From assembly GCA_025055075.1 (NCBI GenBank), contig JANWYV010000029.1:1-64000 (forward strand): DNA of 64,000 nt. Direction: 5' to 3'. Source of the stretch: Blastocatellia bacterium. GTDB lineage: Bacteria; Acidobacteriota; Blastocatellia; HR10. Below the pieces are notes generated by a model. That model was not told where the DNA came from, ran no database searches, and was given only the letters and a program-made list of their open reading frames with translations. Position numbers and translations under genes: made by a program. Every line of letters starts with the position of its first letter. Within the stretch, counting starts at the first letter, position 1. Of the stretch, positions 9,053-20,632 are shown piece after piece.

Positions 9053-9090
9053 TGCGGAAGGCACTTGCCAGAATGTGCATGTCGGTCATA

Positions 9091-9119
9091 TTGACAATGC
9101 CCATCGAACCCTGTAAGCT
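9091..9119 (+). promoter_or_regulatory. Promoter of the WD40 gene
   Basis: TTGACA (9091-9096), a 17-bp spacer and TAAGCT (9114-9119); about 40 bp before the ATG at 9160. The same -10 hexamer occurs before tRNA-Asn. Confidence 0.45.
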
Positions 9120-9159
9120 CACCCACCTCACTGAGAACACAAGCGGGGGAGATGAACGC

Positions 9160-10167
9160 ATGTGGAGACAGAAGATCGTTCTGAAAAACGTGCGCGTCTT
9201 GTGTCTCATGGGGCTCATGCTTGTTCCACTGCCTTTCCCGAAAGGCGATGAAGCGTCTCGAGCGCAATCGGCGCTTCGACCGATCATCACAGGTCGCAGT
9301 CTCGCCTTTTCGCCCGATGGGCGATTCATCGCCACGACGGGAGAGTACGGATGGGCCTTGCTCTTCCGCATCGCGGATGGGAGCTTCGTTCGGTCTTTCT
9401 GGGGGCATATTGGTCCGACGGTGTTCGTCGCGTTCTCACCCTCGGGGACATTATTGGCGTCCGGGAGTCTGGACGAAAATTTCCATCTTCATCGAGTCTC
9501 CGATGGACAGCTCATCGTGACCAAAGTCGGCCATCAGATGGGGATCAATTCGATCGTCTTCACGGCCGATGAGAAATTGATGGCCTCGGCCAGCTCGGAT
9601 TACGAGATTCGCATTTGGCGCGTCGGTGAGAACCCTTCACTGCGGATCCTGCGGGGACATCGAGCGCCCGTGGAAGCGCTCGTTCTGACACCGGATGAGC
9701 GTGAACTGATCTCGGCGGGCTTCGATGGCTTCATTCGCTTCTGGAGTTTTCCGGATGGGCGCGCGCTCGAGGCACTTCCGGCTCATCGGGATCGCATCTT
9801 CGCGCTCGCGCTCTCTCCCGATGGCGAATGGTTGGCTTCGGCGGGAGCGGACCGGGCGATCAAGATTTGGAAACGGCGAGAGCGGACGCTCGTGATGACG
9901 CTGGAGGGGCACACGGGGTCGGTGAACGCTCTGGCTTTCTCCCCGGATGGGACGCTCCTGGCTTCCGCCAGTGATGATCGGACGATTCGTCTGTGGCGTC
10001 TTTCCGATGGGACGCTCGTTCGAACGATCTCCGCTCATGCGGGTGAGGTGTTCGATGTGGCGTTCTCGCCAGATGGAACCTTCATGGCTTCGAGCGGGAG
10101 GGATCGAACGATTCGCCTCTGGAGGGTGGATGACGGGAGCCTCCTCCGCGTGATCACCTCACCGTGA
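9160..10167 (+). CDS. Secreted WD40-repeat beta-propeller protein
   Basis: A 335-residue protein with an N-terminal signal peptide (VLCLMGLMLVPLPF, cleavage probably after the Ala-Gln stretch near residue 35). About seven WD40 blades follow, with repeated AFSPDGTLLAS and DRTIRLWR motifs, enough to close one propeller. WD40 propellers are binding scaffolds; no catalytic domain is attached, so the partner is unknown. The ATG at 9160 is chosen over in-frame codons from 8977, which would lie inside polA and before the signal peptide; GGGGGAG precedes it. It converges with the OmpA-like gene with 10 bp between. Confidence 0.85.
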   Translation: MWRQKIVLKNVRVLCLMGLMLVPLPFPKGDEASRAQSALRPIITGRSLAFSPDGRFIATTGEYGWALLFRIADGSFVRSFWGHIGPTVFVAFSPSGTLLASGSLDENFHLHRVSDGQLIVTKVGHQMGINSIVFTADEKLMASASSDYEIRIWRVGENPSLRILRGHRAPVEALVLTPDERELISAGFDGFIRFWSFPDGRALEALPAHRDRIFALALSPDGEWLASAGADRAIKIWKRRERTLVMTLEGHTGSVNALAFSPDGTLLASASDDRTIRLWRLSDGTLVRTISAHAGEVFDVAFSPDGTFMASSGRDRTIRLWRVDDGSLLRVITSP

Positions 10168-10177
10168 GGCTCGAGGG

Positions 10178-11791
10178 TCATCTCACTCCCGCGCTGGAAG
10201 TGGGGCGTGAGGGTGAGCTCGTCGAGCTTGGAGACGAGATGATGATCTCGACGCGTTGATTGCGGCGATGCGCGCGGGGAGCCGTCCCTTTCTCCAGAGG
10301 GGCTTCCGCACCTCGACCGATCGGCTTCAGCAATTCGCTCGGCACGCCTTTGGACATAAGGTAGGCGGCGACGGCCGCGGCGTTTGCCTCCGAGAGCGCC
10401 TTGAGTCGCTCCGGCGATCCGGGCCCACTCACGTGTCCTTCGATCACATAGGTCCCCAAGGAGAACGTCGCCAGGATCGTGGCGATGTAATCGAGCTTCG
10501 GTAAGACATCCCGCCTGAGCTGCGGTGTACCCGGCGTTCGGGTCGGGACGAAAAGCTCCTCGTTCGGCAAGACGAGGATGAAGCGATCGTCCTCGTCGCG
10601 CGTCTCCGCGACGCGCGCGAGGGCCAGTTTCGCGCGATGCTCGTTGATGGAGATGCTGCTCAAGCGCAGGACGCGCAATTCTTCCGCGAGGGTTCTCGCC
10701 CGCGTTTGCTCCTCGATGAGCTGTCGAGAGAGTCGCTCGATCTCCTCTCGATAGCGTCTCTCGGATTCGGCACTTTGAGCCGCGCGTCGTTCCGCTTGCG
10801 CGAGCGCCGCGCGTACCCCTTCGAGCTGAGCGTGCATGTCGCGGAGGTCGCGCTCGCGCTCCTCCAACTGTCGGCGGAGTTCATCGCGCTCGATGGTGAT
10901 GCGGTTGAGATTCTCGCGCAGCTCCTTCACCTGATCGTCCAGATCGGCGAGCGCCATCTCGCGCTGTCGTTGTTCGGCAGCTTCTCGCCGTTCGCGAGCG
11001 AGTCGGCGCGCGATCTCCGACATGACGATGGCGCGCCGCGCCAGAATGGCTGCCCGCTCGTCGAAACCGCGCTCGAAAGCGCGCTCGGCTTCCTCCAAAA
11101 GCGCTTCCGCTCGGCGAGCCTCCTGATCGGCGTGTTCGCTGACTCGGAAGAATCGGATGAGGTCCAACGCGCGCCGCGCTTCGAGCAGCTCGACCGGCAT
11201 CTCGCGGTCGCGCTCCGTGCTCACGCGCTCCTCTCGCCAGGGAACGCTCTCCATGCCGATATCGCCACGAAAGTGGACTTCTACGGGCTCGGTCTCCAAT
11301 CCCTCTTTCTCATCGGGAGGGAGGCTCGCCAGCACGACTTCGCGGCTCGGAGCTTCCACGAGGAAATGCGGTTCGGCTGTCATCACCAGACAGAATGTGC
11401 GATGCCGCGTCGCCGTCTCGATCGTTCCTCCCCACGAGCGCGCGAAGATGCGAAGGATGCTCGTCTTTCGCGGACGAAATTCTCCGATGTTCTCCACAAG
11501 CCCTTCGGGCGTGACGGCCCAGAAGACGTACGTCGTGTATTGTCGATGGGTCGGCGGATCGAGGTCCTTCACTGTGATCGTGAGTCGCGCGATCCCATCC
11601 TTATAATGGACTGTCGCCGTGCCCGAGGTGCGACTGTAGCGCGTCGTCCCGCGCAATCTCAGCTCGACCTTGCGATCGGAGGGGAACGTCGCCGCCGTCG
11701 CGCGAAAGACGAAGTCGCTCCGCTCTTGGGCGAACGTCCCGGCATGAAGGGGGATCCAGAGAGCCCAGATGATCAATGGCCATCGCGTCAT
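10178..11791 (-). CDS. Coiled-coil OmpA-like outer-membrane/periplasmic protein
   Basis: A 537-residue exported protein. A signal peptide (RWPLIIWALWIPLHAGTFA) is followed by a beta-rich region to about residue 190. A long charged coiled coil (about 200-390, many EARRAEALLEEAER-type heptads) comes next, then a C-terminal OmpA-like domain (TYVIEGHVSG, LSEANAAAVAAYLMSKGV, RRNQRVEIII) expected to bind peptidoglycan. The tail is Ser/Pro-rich. The ATG at 11791 has AAAGGAG 7 nt upstream and is preferred over one six codons earlier. It is the third gene of the symporter-VWA-OmpA unit, 21 bp after the VWA gene. Confidence 0.82.
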   Translation of the reverse strand: MTRWPLIIWALWIPLHAGTFAQERSDFVFRATAATFPSDRKVELRLRGTTRYSRTSGTATVHYKDGIARLTITVKDLDPPTHRQYTTYVFWAVTPEGLVENIGEFRPRKTSILRIFARSWGGTIETATRHRTFCLVMTAEPHFLVEAPSREVVLASLPPDEKEGLETEPVEVHFRGDIGMESVPWREERVSTERDREMPVELLEARRALDLIRFFRVSEHADQEARRAEALLEEAERAFERGFDERAAILARRAIVMSEIARRLARERREAAEQRQREMALADLDDQVKELRENLNRITIERDELRRQLEERERDLRDMHAQLEGVRAALAQAERRAAQSAESERRYREEIERLSRQLIEEQTRARTLAEELRVLRLSSISINEHRAKLALARVAETRDEDDRFILVLPNEELFVPTRTPGTPQLRRDVLPKLDYIATILATFSLGTYVIEGHVSGPGSPERLKALSEANAAAVAAYLMSKGVPSELLKPIGRGAEAPLEKGTAPRAHRRNQRVEIIISSPSSTSSPSRPTSSAGVR

Positions 11792-11812
11792 CGCACTGCT
11801 CCTTTCCACGCG

Positions 11813-12862
11813 CTACGGGGCTTTCGGCGCGAAGTATCCCGCGCGATGGCGCACGGTTAGGTTGGGGCGCCCGATGATCTGCACGTGGAGGCGGCGAAAG
11901 CTCCCATCGCGCGCGGTGTTCGTCGGATAATAGGCGGCCAGAAACTGACTGCTCAAATCCTCGGCGATACGGTGGAACGCCTCCTCAAGTGCGCGTTCAT
12001 TCTCCGGATAATACGCGCGTCCGCCCGTCAGCGTGGTGAGGGCATCGAGGGTGCGCGCGTTGACATCCGCGAAGCGGAAGGAATCGCTCAAGCCGATGGC
12101 GTAGATCAGAATGCCGGCGCGCTGCGCTCGCGCGATCACTTCTTGTTCGGATCGTCGACTGCTCGTATCGTGACCGTCGGTGATGAGGATGAGAGCGCGC
12201 CGAACGCGATGGTCATAGCGATTGAGCAGGCGTCGTCCCATCGTGCCGTCGAGGACTTCCTCGATGGCGATATAGGCCGCGTCGTAGAGAGCCGTCCCCT
12301 GACTTGCGTATCCCGTGTCCTCGCGCACGAGCCTTCGCAGGGCCTCTTGCAATCGGCCTTCGTTGCTCGTCAGGCCGCAGTGGAGATACGTCGCGCTGCG
12401 GAACGTGAGGAGCGCGGCATAGTCCTTCCCCCAGCGGAAGAATCGGGAGAAAAAGCGCTCGGCTGCCGCCCGCTCTTTTGGCCAATTGAATTCCTGACTC
12501 CCGCTGAAATCCACAGCCAGAGCGACGAGCATCGGCAGATCCTGGGTCCGCCCGAAGAATTCGATCCGCTGCTCCACACCATCCTCCAAGATGCGCACGT
12601 CATCGCGCGTCAGGTCGGTGATCGGTCGGTTTCGTTCGTCGGTGACGGTGAAGATGACGTCCACCAAGGTGCTCTCCAAAGAGACGGTCGCTTCCTGTTC
12701 CGACGGGGGCGGAGTCGGCACGGGAGGCTTTTGCTGCCCCAGCGAAGGGCAGAGAAGATACCCCCAGAGTAGCGCGAGGACAGCGCCGCTCACGCTCCTT
12801 TTGTCACGCGCCCGCATCATAAGGGATAGTGTAGCACATTCAGCGGCGCGCGGCGGGTTCAT
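11813..12862 (-). CDS. Secreted VWA-domain protein (acidobacterial type)
   Basis: A 349-residue protein with a signal peptide (GAVLALLWGYLLCPSLG), a Pro-rich spacer, an N-terminal block typical of acidobacterial VWFA-related proteins (FTVTDERNRPITDLTRDDVRILEDG) and a VWA domain. The metal site is recognisable but divergent: the usual DxSxS reads DFSGS, with a later TALYDA and LITDGHD. Function is probably divalent-metal-dependent protein binding outside the membrane. Two starts are possible: the ATG at 12862 overlaps the symporter stop as ATGA, while the ATG at 12820 begins right at the signal peptide. I give the first; it has no Shine-Dalgarno and would depend on coupling. Confidence 0.85.
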   Translation of the reverse strand: MNPPRAAECATLSLMMRARDKRSVSGAVLALLWGYLLCPSLGQQKPPVPTPPPSEQEATVSLESTLVDVIFTVTDERNRPITDLTRDDVRILEDGVEQRIEFFGRTQDLPMLVALAVDFSGSQEFNWPKERAAAERFFSRFFRWGKDYAALLTFRSATYLHCGLTSNEGRLQEALRRLVREDTGYASQGTALYDAAYIAIEEVLDGTMGRRLLNRYDHRVRRALILITDGHDTSSRRSEQEVIARAQRAGILIYAIGLSDSFRFADVNARTLDALTTLTGGRAYYPENERALEEAFHRIAEDLSSQFLAAYYPTNTARDGSFRRLHVQIIGRPNLTVRHRAGYFAPKAP

Positions 12863-14289
12863 TGGAAGAACGGTTTCCACTTTTCCTCGGGCGGGGGCGG
12901 GGTGAGCAGGCTGCCCACGATCAGACCGAGCAGCGAGATCGCTAGCGCCGGATAGATCGTCTCGATCCCCGTCCGCTCGGTGAGGCCAGCGAAATGCCAA
13001 ATGAGCGTCACGAGCATCCCGCCGAGGATGGAAGCGATGCCACCGGTTGTTGTGGCGCGCTTCCAGAGGAAGCAGGCCAAAAGCGCTGGCGTGATCCCCA
13101 CGCCGTACATCGTGTAGGAGAAGAGCGCGGCTCGAAGCACGGTCTCGAAAAATTGGATGAGGATGTACCCCGCGACGCCCAAGGCGATGACCGCGAGGCG
13201 GGAGTAGAGCACGATCTGCCGCTCGGTCGCGTGCGGATTGAGGAATCGCTGATAGATGTCTCGAACGATATTGGTGGCGGGAACCAGGAGGAAGCTATCC
13301 CCGGTGGAGACGATGATGGCGACGGCCGCCGCCAGCAAGACGCAGCCGGCCACCACGGGAAGGCCTTCGCGCGCCGCGTACAGGAGCACTTGCTCGCTTC
13401 GTCCCGCCGCCAGCTCGGGGAAAAGGCTCGAGCCGATGACGGCGAGCACGATGATCATCGTCTCGATGAACACCGTCCCGATGATCCATCCGACGACGGC
13501 GTGACGAGCGGCGCGAGCATCGCGAGCGGAGAAGAAGCGCTGATACATGTTGGCCAGACCGAGCATCAGTAGCAGCGTTGGCAGCGCATACGCGAGCGCT
13601 TCCGTCACGGTGAAGCGCCCCATGAGGCTCAAGCGTTCGGCGGCGATAGCTTCCCCCCAATGGGCCGTCAGACGCTCTCGCACGCCTTCCCATCCGCCCG
13701 CGCGAGCGATGAGGAATGGATAGGCGAAGAAGATGCCTCCGAGCATCAAGATGCCGTTGAAGATGTCCGTGTAGGCGATCGAGAGCAAGCCCGCCGTCGC
13801 CGTGAACGCCGTCACGAAGAGGAAGGTGATGAGCGTGCCCGTCCCCGGATCGAGGCCGGTGACGATGTTCAGAACTAATCCACCCGCGCGGAATTGATAT
13901 GAGGCGATCACCGTATAGGCGACGATCGTCACGAGCGTGCCCAGAAGCCGCGCCCATCGGTTGTAGCGCAATTCGAGGACATCGGGGACGGTCAACTGTT
14001 CGAGCTTTCGCGCTCGGCCTGCGATGAAGTAGATCACGATGAGGGCGACCCACACGCCCGCGTCAAACCATAGCGCGGCGAAGCCTTCGCGGTAAGCCAA
14101 GCCCGCTCCTGCGATGATCGAGCCCGAGCCGATCCACGTCGCCAGCAGCGTGCCGACGAGCACTGGCGCGCTCAGTTTCCGCCCGGCGACCATGAAATCA
14201 ACCTCAGTCCTGACGATGCGCGAGGCGTAGAGGCTGACGCCGGTCAGAAAAGTCAAATACACTAAGACGACGCCAAGATAGACGTTCAT
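12859..14289 (-). CDS. Sodium:solute symporter (SSS family)
   Basis: A 476-residue polytopic protein with about 13 hydrophobic segments and SSS-family signatures: DFMVAGRKLSAPVLVGTLLATWIGSGS near the N-terminus and the VSTGDSFLLVPATNIVRDIYQ region. It would couple sodium entry to uptake of an unidentified solute. The start at 14289 (MNVYLG) is set by the promoter, whose -10 ends 9 nt upstream; codons before it lie in the promoter. The C-terminal PPPPEEKWKPFFQ is cytoplasmic or interfacial. It leads an operon with the VWA and OmpA-like genes, an association not usual for this transporter. Confidence 0.88.
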   Translation of the reverse strand: MNVYLGVVLVYLTFLTGVSLYASRIVRTEVDFMVAGRKLSAPVLVGTLLATWIGSGSIIAGAGLAYREGFAALWFDAGVWVALIVIYFIAGRARKLEQLTVPDVLELRYNRWARLLGTLVTIVAYTVIASYQFRAGGLVLNIVTGLDPGTGTLITFLFVTAFTATAGLLSIAYTDIFNGILMLGGIFFAYPFLIARAGGWEGVRERLTAHWGEAIAAERLSLMGRFTVTEALAYALPTLLLMLGLANMYQRFFSARDARAARHAVVGWIIGTVFIETMIIVLAVIGSSLFPELAAGRSEQVLLYAAREGLPVVAGCVLLAAAVAIIVSTGDSFLLVPATNIVRDIYQRFLNPHATERQIVLYSRLAVIALGVAGYILIQFFETVLRAALFSYTMYGVGITPALLACFLWKRATTTGGIASILGGMLVTLIWHFAGLTERTGIETIYPALAISLLGLIVGSLLTPPPPEEKWKPFFQ

Positions 14290-14298
14290 GAGGCGCTG

Positions 14299-14328
14299 AG
14301 AGTAAGGCAGGACGGGAGGATTTGTCAA
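14299..14328 (-). promoter_or_regulatory. Promoter of the symporter-VWA-OmpA operon, predicted leaderless
   Basis: Minus-strand consensus TTGACA (14328-14323), an 18-bp spacer and TACTCT (14304-14299); 9 nt to the ATG at 14289 and no ribosome site between. Confidence 0.6.
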
Positions 14329-14499
14329 TAGATAGGCATCGAATCAAAACCGGGAATGCGAATCTTCGCGGAGATCGGCATTGTTCGCCGAGCGCTCTAC
14401 AATCGCGCCAGGAGATTCTCAGAATGCGAGAGCCAGTCGCTTGTTCATCGTTCACCTTCGTGGTGGTGGTTCACGCGCTCCCAGGGGTGGGCACCACGT

Positions 14500-14519
14500 C
14501 ACGGGGCATATGCCCTGTG
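14500..14519. repeat. 20-bp near-perfect palindrome
   Basis: CACGGGGCATATGCCCTGTG is an inverted repeat with one mismatched pair, in non-coding DNA about 200 bp upstream of the symporter promoter and 150 bp before the candidate RNA promoter. It has the form of an operator for a dimeric regulator; the regulator is unknown. Confidence 0.4.
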
Positions 14520-14646
14520 AGCCATCCGGTGTGAGACGACAACAAAATTCGGACTCGAGCTTGGATTGAGAGCCAGTGACCGGCCATTCTCGTGGCGGGT
14601 CAGAGATCATGCGGCGTCGTGTCAATGAGCGTAGCATGCTCTCCTC

Positions 14647-14675
14647 TTGATTAGGGCGGTCAATTCCGCTATAGG
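14647..14675 (+). promoter_or_regulatory. Possible promoter of the candidate ncRNA
   Basis: TTGATT (14647-14652), a 17-bp spacer and TATAGG (14670-14675), predicting a transcript from about 14682. Confidence 0.4.
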
Positions 14676-14681
14676 GAAGCG

Positions 14682-14860
14682 GACTCTCTCTCCCTGTCTG
14701 TCGAACCCTCGTGATTCTTCAGGGCCAGGGAGCGGTATGGGCGTAGTAGGGAAAGGCAACGATCTTTCTCGGATCTCGCGCCAACGCTGGCGAGGGCATG
14801 TCTGGCCGAAAGGCCGTCGCGTCAGACGAGGTGCTCTCAGCGGACTCGCCGAGAGCTTTT
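14682..14860 (+). ncRNA. Candidate structured non-coding RNA, about 180 nt
   Basis: The stretch lies between a plausible promoter and a terminator-like hairpin and is full of stems. GTCTGTCG near 14696-14703 pairs with CGTCAGAC near 14821-14828, with one U-U mismatch, and encloses smaller hairpins: CCCT/AGGG (14706-14724), GATC/GATC (14761-14775), CGCCA-ACGC-TGGCG (14779-14792) and a GNRA-capped GGCC-GAAA-GGCC (14804-14815). I do not recognise it as tmRNA, RNase P RNA, SRP RNA or a familiar riboswitch. The length would suit a 6S-like RNA, but the branched fold does not match that rod. Confidence 0.35.
14833..14860 (+). terminator. Hairpin with TTTT, terminator-like
   Basis: GCTCTC-A-GCG-GACT-CGC-C-GAGAGC forms a stem with one A-C mismatch and is followed directly by TTTT. 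It ends the candidate RNA and isolates it from rpsU. Confidence 0.45.
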
Positions 14861-14894
14861 GGGGCACATGGCCCATCTTGCGACGGGGATTTTC

Positions 14895-14924
14895 TTGACA
14901 GAGCGGAGATGGAGCTGATATAAG
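14895..14924 (+). promoter_or_regulatory. Promoter of rpsU
   Basis: TTGACA (14895-14900), an 18-bp spacer and TATAAG (14919-14924): a strong promoter fitting a ribosomal protein gene. The leader is about 30 nt and holds GAGGAGG. Confidence 0.65.
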
Positions 14925-14961
14925 TTTCCCTTGCAAACGAAGGGTTTTGAGGAGGGAGAGA

Positions 14962-15162
14962 GTGGCGCTGATCATCGTCAACGAAGGAGAGTCCATCGAG
15001 AGCGCTCTTCGGCGCTTCAAGCGGAAGGTGCAGCAGGAGGACATCATCAAAGAGATCAAGAAGCATTCCTTCTACCTGAAGCCGGGCGAGAAGCGGCGAT
15101 TGAAGGAGGCATTGGCGAGAAAGCGGCTGCGCCGTCGCCTGAAGCGCGAGATGGGAGAGTGA
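14962..15162 (+). CDS. rpsU: 30S ribosomal protein S21
   Basis: A 66-residue basic protein with the S21 pattern: ALIIVNEGESIESALRRFKR at the N-terminus and a C-terminal run of Arg/Lys (KRRLKEALARKRLRRRLKRE). S21 binds 16S rRNA near the anti-Shine-Dalgarno region and helps initiation. The start is the GTG at 14962, with GGAGG about 7 nt upstream; the in-frame extension to 14947 would run through that ribosome site. It is a single-gene unit here, without dnaG or rpoD. Confidence 0.93.
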   Translation: MALIIVNEGESIESALRRFKRKVQQEDIIKEIKKHSFYLKPGEKRRLKEALARKRLRRRLKREMGE

Positions 15163-15254
15163 GGACACTGCGACGATCGTCGCATTGAGTTTCTTCCCCC
15201 GAGTGTCTTCCCGAGCGGCTGCGTGCCGCTTGTTTTGTGGGCTCTTGAATCTCT

Positions 15255-16128
15255 TCATTCCCGACCCGGGACGACGAGCACGGGGCAGGGCGCATGTCGG
15301 GTGACGCGCACGGTCGTCGTCCCGATCACGGTTGCGTCGAAGAAGCGCTTATGATGGGCTCCCAGGACGATCATATCGCTTCCGAGGGCGCGCGCCGTCT
15401 CGATGATTTGCTCCGCGGCATTCCCGCGTCGGATGAGCTCTTTCATTTGGCAGTGCGCGCGTACGTCTTCCGGAACCCATTCGCAGAGGCGAGCGAGCGC
15501 CTCCCGGTCGGAGGCTTTTTGTGCCTCGTCCTCCAAAACGTGCACGACCGTGAGTTCCGCGTTAAAGCACCGGGCGATGGCGACGGCATGCTGCAGGGCC
15601 GTGCGCGCGATGGGCGTGTAATTCACTGGGCATAGGAGATGCCGGACGGAGACGTGGGGGGTCGGCAATGCCTCTGCCTTGTATCGAATGGTCAGCACGG
15701 GTCGGTCGCTCTCTCTCAGAACGCGCTCGGTGACCGAACCGAGCATCACGCGGCTCAGTCCGCTGCGTCCATGAGTGCCCATGACGATCAGGTCGGCCTC
15801 GCGTTGCCGAGCGGTTTCGAGAATCGCTCGCGCAGGGGTGTCCTCCACGAGCAGGGGTTCCACATCGGGCTCCGTCCCCACGACGTTTCGCACGTATTCG
15901 GTGAGATAGCGACGCGTCGCCGCCTTCGTGCGCTCCAGGGCTTGGAGCATTTCCTCGAACTGTCCCGCCGTGAGATAAGGAGGGGGGAGGAAAGGATCGG
16001 CATGCATCACCAGTAGCGAGGCCTTCGAGCAGCGGGCTAGTTCCGCCGCGTACCGGAGGGCGAACGTCGCTAGCTCGCTGAAATCCGTCGGACAGAGGAT
16101 ACGTCGTGGGGGAAAGATGGCCGTGGAA

Positions 16129-16139
<11 letters not shown>
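15255..16139 (-). CDS. Tandem universal stress protein (two Usp domains)
   Basis: A 294-residue protein with two Usp folds, roughly residues 10-150 and 165-294. Each begins with a CPTDFS/CPVNYT-type strand and each has the ATP-loop motif: [20 protein letters not shown] in the first and [20 protein letters not shown] in the second. The second matches the G-2x-G-9x-G(S/T) pattern less well. Its ATG (16139) lies inside the last codons of the RND pump gene, with GGAGG 6 nt upstream, an 11-bp overlap that couples the two. Its place at the end of an efflux operon suggests a response to the stress the pump relieves. Confidence 0.9.
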
Positions 16140-19398
<3,259 letters not shown>

Positions 19399-19412
19399 CC
19401 TTCACCCTCTCC

Positions 19413-20618
19413 TTACGGTTGCACGCGACTTCCCTCACGAACGACGTGAGGATTTTCTGCGACGATTCGCTCCCCCTCCGTGAGTCCTGAGAGGACTTCC
19501 ACGCGATCGCCATGGACCTTCCCCAGCGTGATGAGGCGAAATCGCACCTGGTTTGAATCCTCCACGACATACACACCGATCAACTGGCCGCGTTCGAGAA
19601 CAGCCGCTCGGGGGATCGTGATCGCGCGCCGCTGTCCGATCCGAAATCGCGCCTTTCCATAAAGTCCCGACCGGAGCGCGGCGGCCCTATCGGTCGGCAG
19701 ATCCACTTTCACCGTGTAGCTGCGACTCATGGGATCAGCCGCGGGGATGATCTCGGCGACGCGCCCGAGAAGCGGAGACGACCCTAAGGCATCAATCTCC
19801 ACAGGCACGGCGTCTCCTAAGCGCACGGCCGCGATCTGCGACTCGGGGACGGTGACCTCCAAGCGATATCGGGTGTCGTCCTCGATGGTGAGCAGTGGCG
19901 TGCCTGGCGTCGCGAGCATGCCCACCTCGATCGACTTCGCCGTGACCAGGCCGGTTATGGGGGCGGTCACGCGCGTGTGGGTGAGAGCGACCTGCGCGGC
20001 GGTCAGATCAGCTCGCGCCTGCTCGATCTTGGCCGCGACTTGCTCGCGCTTCGCGCGAAGCGAGCGGAGCAGTTCATCGGCGCGCTCGACCTCAGCCATC
20101 GCCGCTCGATAACGCGCCCGCACCTCATCGAACTCTTGTGCGCTCACCGAACGGCGTTCGAGCAAAGCCTCGTAGCGGCGAAATGTCGCCGCGGCCAGAT
20201 CCGCGTGTGCGCGCGCAGCCTCGCGCGCCGATTCTGCCGCGCGGATGGCGCGTTCGATCTCTTCCCGTGCGTTTTCGGCCTCGCGCCATCCCGCTTCAGC
20301 CTTACGCACCTGCGCCTGCGCCTCGCGGTCATCGAGCTGGACGAGGACTTGGCCCGATCGCACTCGATCCCCCTCTCGGACGAGGACGGCGAGGACGTGA
20401 CCTACGACCTTTGCCGAGAGCACGACCGTCGTTCGGGAGCGCACGGTGCCCACGGCCTCATAGACGTCTTCGATGGGAGTTTTCGTCACCGTCTCCACGC
20501 GCGCTTTCACGACGGCAGGTGGGCGATCGGCCGCCGCTTCTTCCCGCTGCCCGCAGGATGCGGCGGCGAGCGCGAGCGCACTTGTGAGGAGCAGAAGTCG
20601 CTGCGGATGTCTCTTCAT
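19413..20618 (-). CDS. RND efflux periplasmic adaptor (membrane fusion protein), lipoprotein
   Basis: A 401-residue HlyD/AcrA-type adaptor. The signal sequence ends in a lipobox LAAASC, so Cys22 is probably lipidated. Then come a lipoyl-like half (VLSAKVVGHVLAVLVREGDRV), a long alpha-helical hairpin (about 95-200), the second lipoyl half (VTAPITGLVTAKSIEVGML), a beta-barrel and a membrane-proximal domain. It bridges the RND pump and the TolC channel. It lies 14 bp downstream of the tolC-like gene. Confidence 0.93.
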   Translation of the reverse strand: MKRHPQRLLLLTSALALAAASCGQREEAAADRPPAVVKARVETVTKTPIEDVYEAVGTVRSRTTVVLSAKVVGHVLAVLVREGDRVRSGQVLVQLDDREAQAQVRKAEAGWREAENAREEIERAIRAAESAREAARAHADLAAATFRRYEALLERRSVSAQEFDEVRARYRAAMAEVERADELLRSLRAKREQVAAKIEQARADLTAAQVALTHTRVTAPITGLVTAKSIEVGMLATPGTPLLTIEDDTRYRLEVTVPESQIAAVRLGDAVPVEIDALGSSPLLGRVAEIIPAADPMSRSYTVKVDLPTDRAAALRSGLYGKARFRIGQRRAITIPRAAVLERGQLIGVYVVEDSNQVRFRLITLGKVHGDRVEVLSGLTEGERIVAENPHVVREGSRVQP

Positions 20619-20632
20619 GATGTCCTTCCTCC

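Larger units (their letters stand above)
14290..14961. other. 672-bp non-coding region before rpsU
   Basis: Short frames here are poor in coding character and I accept none. The stretch contains the symporter promoter at its left end, a 20-bp near-palindrome (14500-14519), a candidate structured RNA with its own promoter and terminator (14647-14860), and the rpsU promoter. Confidence 0.6.

Noticed and set aside
10720-11860. Long rightward frame antisense to the OmpA-like gene
   Set aside because: A codon-bias shadow of the coiled-coil gene, which has a signal peptide, a ribosome site and a C-terminal domain.
14719-15258. Leftward 179-codon frame covering the candidate RNA and rpsU
   Set aside because: It runs antisense to rpsU, has odd residue composition and no ribosome site.
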